Shown here: positions 60,611 to 64,000 of the stretch, one piece after another
How positions within the stretch are numbered: the first letter of the stretch is position 1
How the letters are laid out: every line of letters starts with the position of its first letter
From: Eublepharis macularius
Taxonomy: Eukaryota; Chordata; Lepidosauria; Squamata; Eublepharidae
Direction: 5' to 3'
Assembly: GCF_028583425.1 (NCBI RefSeq)
Contig: NC_072800.1
Location: forward strand, 94,395,001-94,459,000
DNA: 64,000 nucleotides
Position numbers and translations under genes: made by a program
The notes under the pieces: generated by a model
What the model saw: the letters and a program-made list of their open reading frames with translations, nothing else
Databases searched by the model: none
Told to the model about the DNA's origin: nothing

Positions 60611-62810
60611 CAGGGCTTGCCCGAGGCCAGCCATGCCCAGCAGGCGGAAGAGCCAGGCCCTGCTTGGGCCCCTATGCACCAGTGCATGCTGGGACATGGG
60701 GGAAGGCTCTTCTTGTTGACCATTAGAGTGCAAATAGCCCTTGTGCCAAGGGGCTCCTAGCATGAGGCCAAGACACAAGTCAAGCCCTGCTTCAGCCCAG
60801 GGGGCATGCCCATTGGCCGAGCACTTTAGCCACTCCTCTCTTCTGGAGGCTGTTTCAGACAGGGGTGGTTCTTCTTTAGGCTTCAGAGGTGAAGCAGCAC
60901 TTAGCAAATACGATCTGGTTCTCCCTCCTGTGTCCAGCTGCCACCCAAAATCTCACACTGTTCTTGTTCTGACACAGAGTGCCCTTTGGGAGGCCAGGCA
61001 CTGGCACACCGCAAAGTCAGTCCGAAGGCCAGGAGCTGGAGTGGCAGGCTGCAGCCTCCCTCCTTTTATCCTGGCCTCAGCTGGGCTCCAGCCCTGTAAG
61101 CATCTCCGTGGAGCTCAAGTCCAAACCCCCCTTTCCCAGTTAGTGGTTCTTAGTAAAGGTGTTTGTGTGTTTTCTTTTTAAACTGCATTTGATGGCACTC
61201 CCAGGTGACTGTGTGCGAGTGAGAGCAGCTTCTCCCCGGCTCTGTAAAGGATTGGTTGTTACAGTACAATGCCAGGAGCTGCTGTAATGTTTTACCACCT
61301 GACATTACAGCCGGATGTTCCGCCTGTACCGTAGTCCCCAGTTCTCACCCACTCCAAAGCATACCGGAACCGGTCCTCTTGTCTTGTGGTGGTGGTTATA
61401 TTTTTTTAAGAACGCATCTTTGTAAATATTGGTTGAATTATATATGAATTTTCAGTGTTGTTGAACTAAATGTCAGCTGAGGCGAGTGTAACAAACCAGC
61501 TTTTCCTCTGTGTGACGTCCGGTGTCGAGTCTGTGGCTGCGTTTTTTGTAATACCCTCTTCTGCAAAGTATGCCTTCAATACACGTCTCTCTTCTGGAGC
61601 CGGTGTCATCTGTGGGGGGGGGGGGGAGTGGGCCTGAGACCTTGCTGGCCTAAGACCTTGCTTTGGGCGCCGCTGAATGCATCCAGCAGGGATGCCAGAG
61701 GAGATGAGTTCTGTCCAGACGCCCTTGGCATATGATGCAGCTGCCTGCTAGTCGGGGCTCAGCCACTTCGGGGATTAAAACTGGAGGCCTCACGTATAGT
61801 TTATGGTAGAGGAACACATGGGTGTTTTCTTATTTTGTGTCATTTATTGTGTGTTTAAAGCTACGTATTTATTCTAGTTTTGCTGATCTGGGGAAAGATA
61901 CGGTGCCTGGTGTGTGACCTGCAGCCATTGGAAACCTTACGCAGCTGCCTCTGTGGTTTCTGCAGTGCCAAAAGTGATTTTCAGCCCATCTGCCCAGACC
62001 GCAAGGGCTAGAGAGGGAGCTGCCTGCGAAAGGACGACTGCGCCTTCTGGGGAGCCCCGTCTCTGCAGCTGGGGCCTCTGGTCACCTGCCAGGACTCCAC
62101 TGCCCAAAGTGATCCACCAGTCCTGGCGCTGCCAGCACCAGTTTCCCAGGAGAGCAGCCCACGCTTGTGCTGACAGGCCCATCTCTGCCCGCCCTGCAGG
62201 CGGTGCTATCATATGCCTTCTATTGATGGTTGAATATTCACCAGATGTAATAAGTATAATTGACGGACAAGGTCTCCGTGACAAGTGTTGTGATCTTCAT
62301 GGGGAGGATTTGAATTCAGACCAAACCCCACCTCTCTAGTCGCAAGCCAGAGGGGGGCATATTGAGACTTCCCCCTGGAATGTTTCTGAAGCTGCCTGTG
62401 CGCCCGAGGTGCTGCGTGCGTGTGTAGAGTGCCTGGTCGTTCAGTGTGGCGTGGGACGGGCGGTTGCGCTGCTTCCTGCACGGGGGTTCCCAGGAGACTG
62501 TCCCCAAACCTAGCAGGTGTTGAAACCATAAAGTCTTCAGTGCTCCCTCGTAGGCTCGGCTGGGGCCCCAGTGGGAGGGGCAGGCAACCTTACCGCACCG
62601 CACCATCCTTGAGGTGGTTCCTTGAGCCCCGAGAGAAATTCCACAGCCTGCAGCTGGGAAGATCCCCTGGTGGTGGGACACTGGAGAAGCAGTGTCAGGC
62701 AGGGCCCTAAGCCCCGATAGTCTGACAGCACTGCTGATTCTGTGAACCTAGGCAGATCCTGAGAGGGAGGGCAGGAAGGGTTACCTCCGTGTTTAGTTCT
62801 TGCAGCCCTT
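60611..62810. other. ZNF-B 3' UTR and intergenic DNA
   Basis: Non-repetitive sequence to about 61.6 kb (probable 3' UTR), then intergenic. I see no gene or clear element before the CR1 piece at 62815. Confidence 0.45.
61578..61583 (+). terminator. possible ZNF-B poly(A) signal (variant AATACA)
   Basis: AATACA is followed after about 25 bases by a GT-rich stretch running into a G tract. It lies nearly 1 kb after the stop. No canonical AATAAA was seen between 60610 and 61600. Confidence 0.4.
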
Positions 62811-62814
62811 ACAT

Positions 62815-63030
62815 GCCCAGGGTAAGGCCAACTGCCACCTTGGGGTCAGGTAGCAATTTTCCCCATCCCAGTTTGGCTGGGGATCCTGATGGTGTTCTGC
62901 CACCTTCTGGGCATGGAAGAGGGGGGTACTGGGGGTGTGGGGGGAAAGGGGAGGTAGTTGGGAATTGCCTGCATTGTGCAGGGGGTTGGACTAGATGACC
63001 CTGCAGGTCCCTGCTAACATGATTCGAAGT
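62815..63030 (+). mobile_element. CR1 LINE 3' end
   Basis: ATTGTGCAGGGGGTTGGACTAGATGACCCTG is the forward CR1 3' end, preceded by a diverged 3' UTR with GGCATGGAAGAGGGGGG. Opposite orientation to the copy at 50152. Confidence 0.82.
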
Positions 63031-63079
63031 TGGGCTGTTAAGGGCCGCTGCCTTTCTCTCTCGGGGTCTGGTTGTCCTC

Positions 63080-64000
63080 CGACTCTCCCTACTCGAGGGC
63101 CTCTCCAGGCAAAGGGGGGCCTGTGTCCGCGCGCGCGCGTGTGGTGGGGGGTCCTTACAGATCTCCCTTAAACGCCCTGAGCAGCCCCGGATCTCGCCCC
63201 CCCCCCCCAGCCCCGGGAAGGGCGACCGGAGAGGAGGGATTGGGAGCCCCTGCTTCGGACCGGCCGCCGGCATCGCCTCCAGAGCCAGGAGGGCGCGCTG
63301 GCTGGTCCGCTTCTTGGGGCTGCAGCCAGCCTGCCCACGGCCGCGGTGTCCGGGCTGCAGGAGAGCGGAGCCCGACGGCTCGACCCTTCCCCGGCCCAGC
63401 CTCTCCTTCCAGCGCGTCTTACGCCACCCGCACAAGCCATCGGAGGAGGCGCGCCCTCGCCGGGCCCGCTGCCCGCCCCGAGCATGTGCAGAGCGCCCGG
63501 CGGAGCGGAGGCCGGCCTCTCTCGCAGTCTCCGCCCGGCCAGCCCGCCGCTTGCTGCGGGTGCGCGGCTCCGCCTCTTCCCTTCGGCCCCCGCCCGCCTG
63601 CCGGCCGAGCCCGCTTCTCCGCGCCGCCCGCCAGCCCAGCGCCGCGATGGCCACGCGATGGGACGCCGCCGCCGCCCCCCAGGTAGGCGCCGGGCAGGGC
63701 AGGGCCGGGCGGGCGCAGCCGCCGGGCCCGTCGGGGCGAGGGAGCCGCCCTCTGCTCGCGCCCGGAGGCCCCCTCGCCCGGCACGCCGCGCCCCGCCTGG
63801 CCGCTCCCGGTGCCGCCTGGCCTGGGCTCCGGCCGCAGGGGGGGACGGCCGGGCGCGGCTGCCTCCGGCGGGGAACGGGGCTTCGCGGCGCGCCCTTCCG
63901 AGGCCGCCGAGGCTCGCCCGCTCCTCCCGCCCGTTGCCTGGCCCTCGCCGGGGCGGGGTCGGCCGCGGCCCCCGGGAACTGGGCTTGGGGGCGCACGCGG
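63080..64000. promoter_or_regulatory. CpG island, promoter of ZNF-C
   Basis: CpG-dense, with a (CG)n run near 63130 and GC boxes (GGGGCGGGGTCGGCC near 63950). It surrounds the ATG at 63647 and continues past the window edge. Confidence 0.82.
63647..63682 (+). CDS. ZNF-C first coding exon (MATRWDAAAAPQ), rest outside window
   Basis: ATG in CGCGATGG context opens twelve codons ending in CAG before GTAGGC, phase 0. The layout equals the first exons of ZNF-A and ZNF-B, so I infer a third member of the same tandem family. Nothing of its KRAB or finger exons is in the window. Confidence 0.6.

Noticed and set aside
59810-60907. 365-codon minus-strand frame under the ZNF-B finger exon
   Set aside because: Shadow of the finger array, as above.
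62809-63996. 395-codon minus-strand frame in the third CpG island
   Set aside because: Same composition effect; its end also runs through a CR1 fragment.

Overview
The window looks like vertebrate nuclear DNA from a squamate reptile, possibly a gecko. The evidence is the intron-split genes, CpG-island promoters, and the repeat mix: BovB (RTE) LINE pieces, CR1 and L2/CR1-group LINE pieces, tRNA-derived and MIR-like SINEs, 5S-rRNA-derived SINEs and many fold-back DNA elements. The gecko assignment rests only on the look of the SINEs and is weak. I saw no convincing LTR retrovirus or other capsid-bearing fossil.

Region 1 (1-16.65 kb, + strand) is the 3' part of DHX30, a dsRNA-binding DExH-box helicase. 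Sixteen coding exons can be placed with consistent splice phases, from the end of the first dsRNA-binding region to the stop codon. A poly(A) signal follows. The 5' exons lie to the left of the window.

Region 2 (16.65-22.5 kb) has no recognisable gene. It holds LINE fragments: an L2/CR1-group endonuclease-to-RT piece on the + strand, a BovB piece on the - strand, and a palindromic element.

Region 3 (22.7-64 kb) is a cluster of KRAB zinc-finger genes. Three CpG islands at about 23.2, 49.3 and 63.6 kb each contain a tiny coding first exon of the form M-A-...-Q that ends in phase 0 at a GT donor. The first (ZNF-A, 23.2-33.6 kb) joins a KRAB exon and ends in a 10-finger exon. The second (ZNF-B, 49.3-60.6 kb) has an intact DUF3669 exon, a KRAB exon and a 5-finger exon; it is a ZNF282/ZNF398/ZNF746/ZNF777-type gene. 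The third (ZNF-C) runs off the right edge.

Between ZNF-A and ZNF-B, on the opposite strand (43.1-45.1 kb), sits the most interesting object. It is one long open terminal exon coding for a classical C2H2 finger, a second finger whose zinc-binding histidines are both cysteines, and a nearly full-length Tigger/pogo (TIGD-type) transposase with CENP-B-like DNA-binding domains. All three catalytic acids of the transposase are replaced. It opens at a phase-1 splice acceptor, like the terminal exons of its KRAB-ZNF neighbours. It therefore looks like a domesticated ZNF-transposase chimera, probably a DNA-binding regulator. Its upstream exons were not found.

The spaces between genes are filled with repeats, several nested in one another. 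These include two short hAT-type elements with 8-bp target duplications, a fold-back element inside a SINE, and a palindrome interrupted by a second element.
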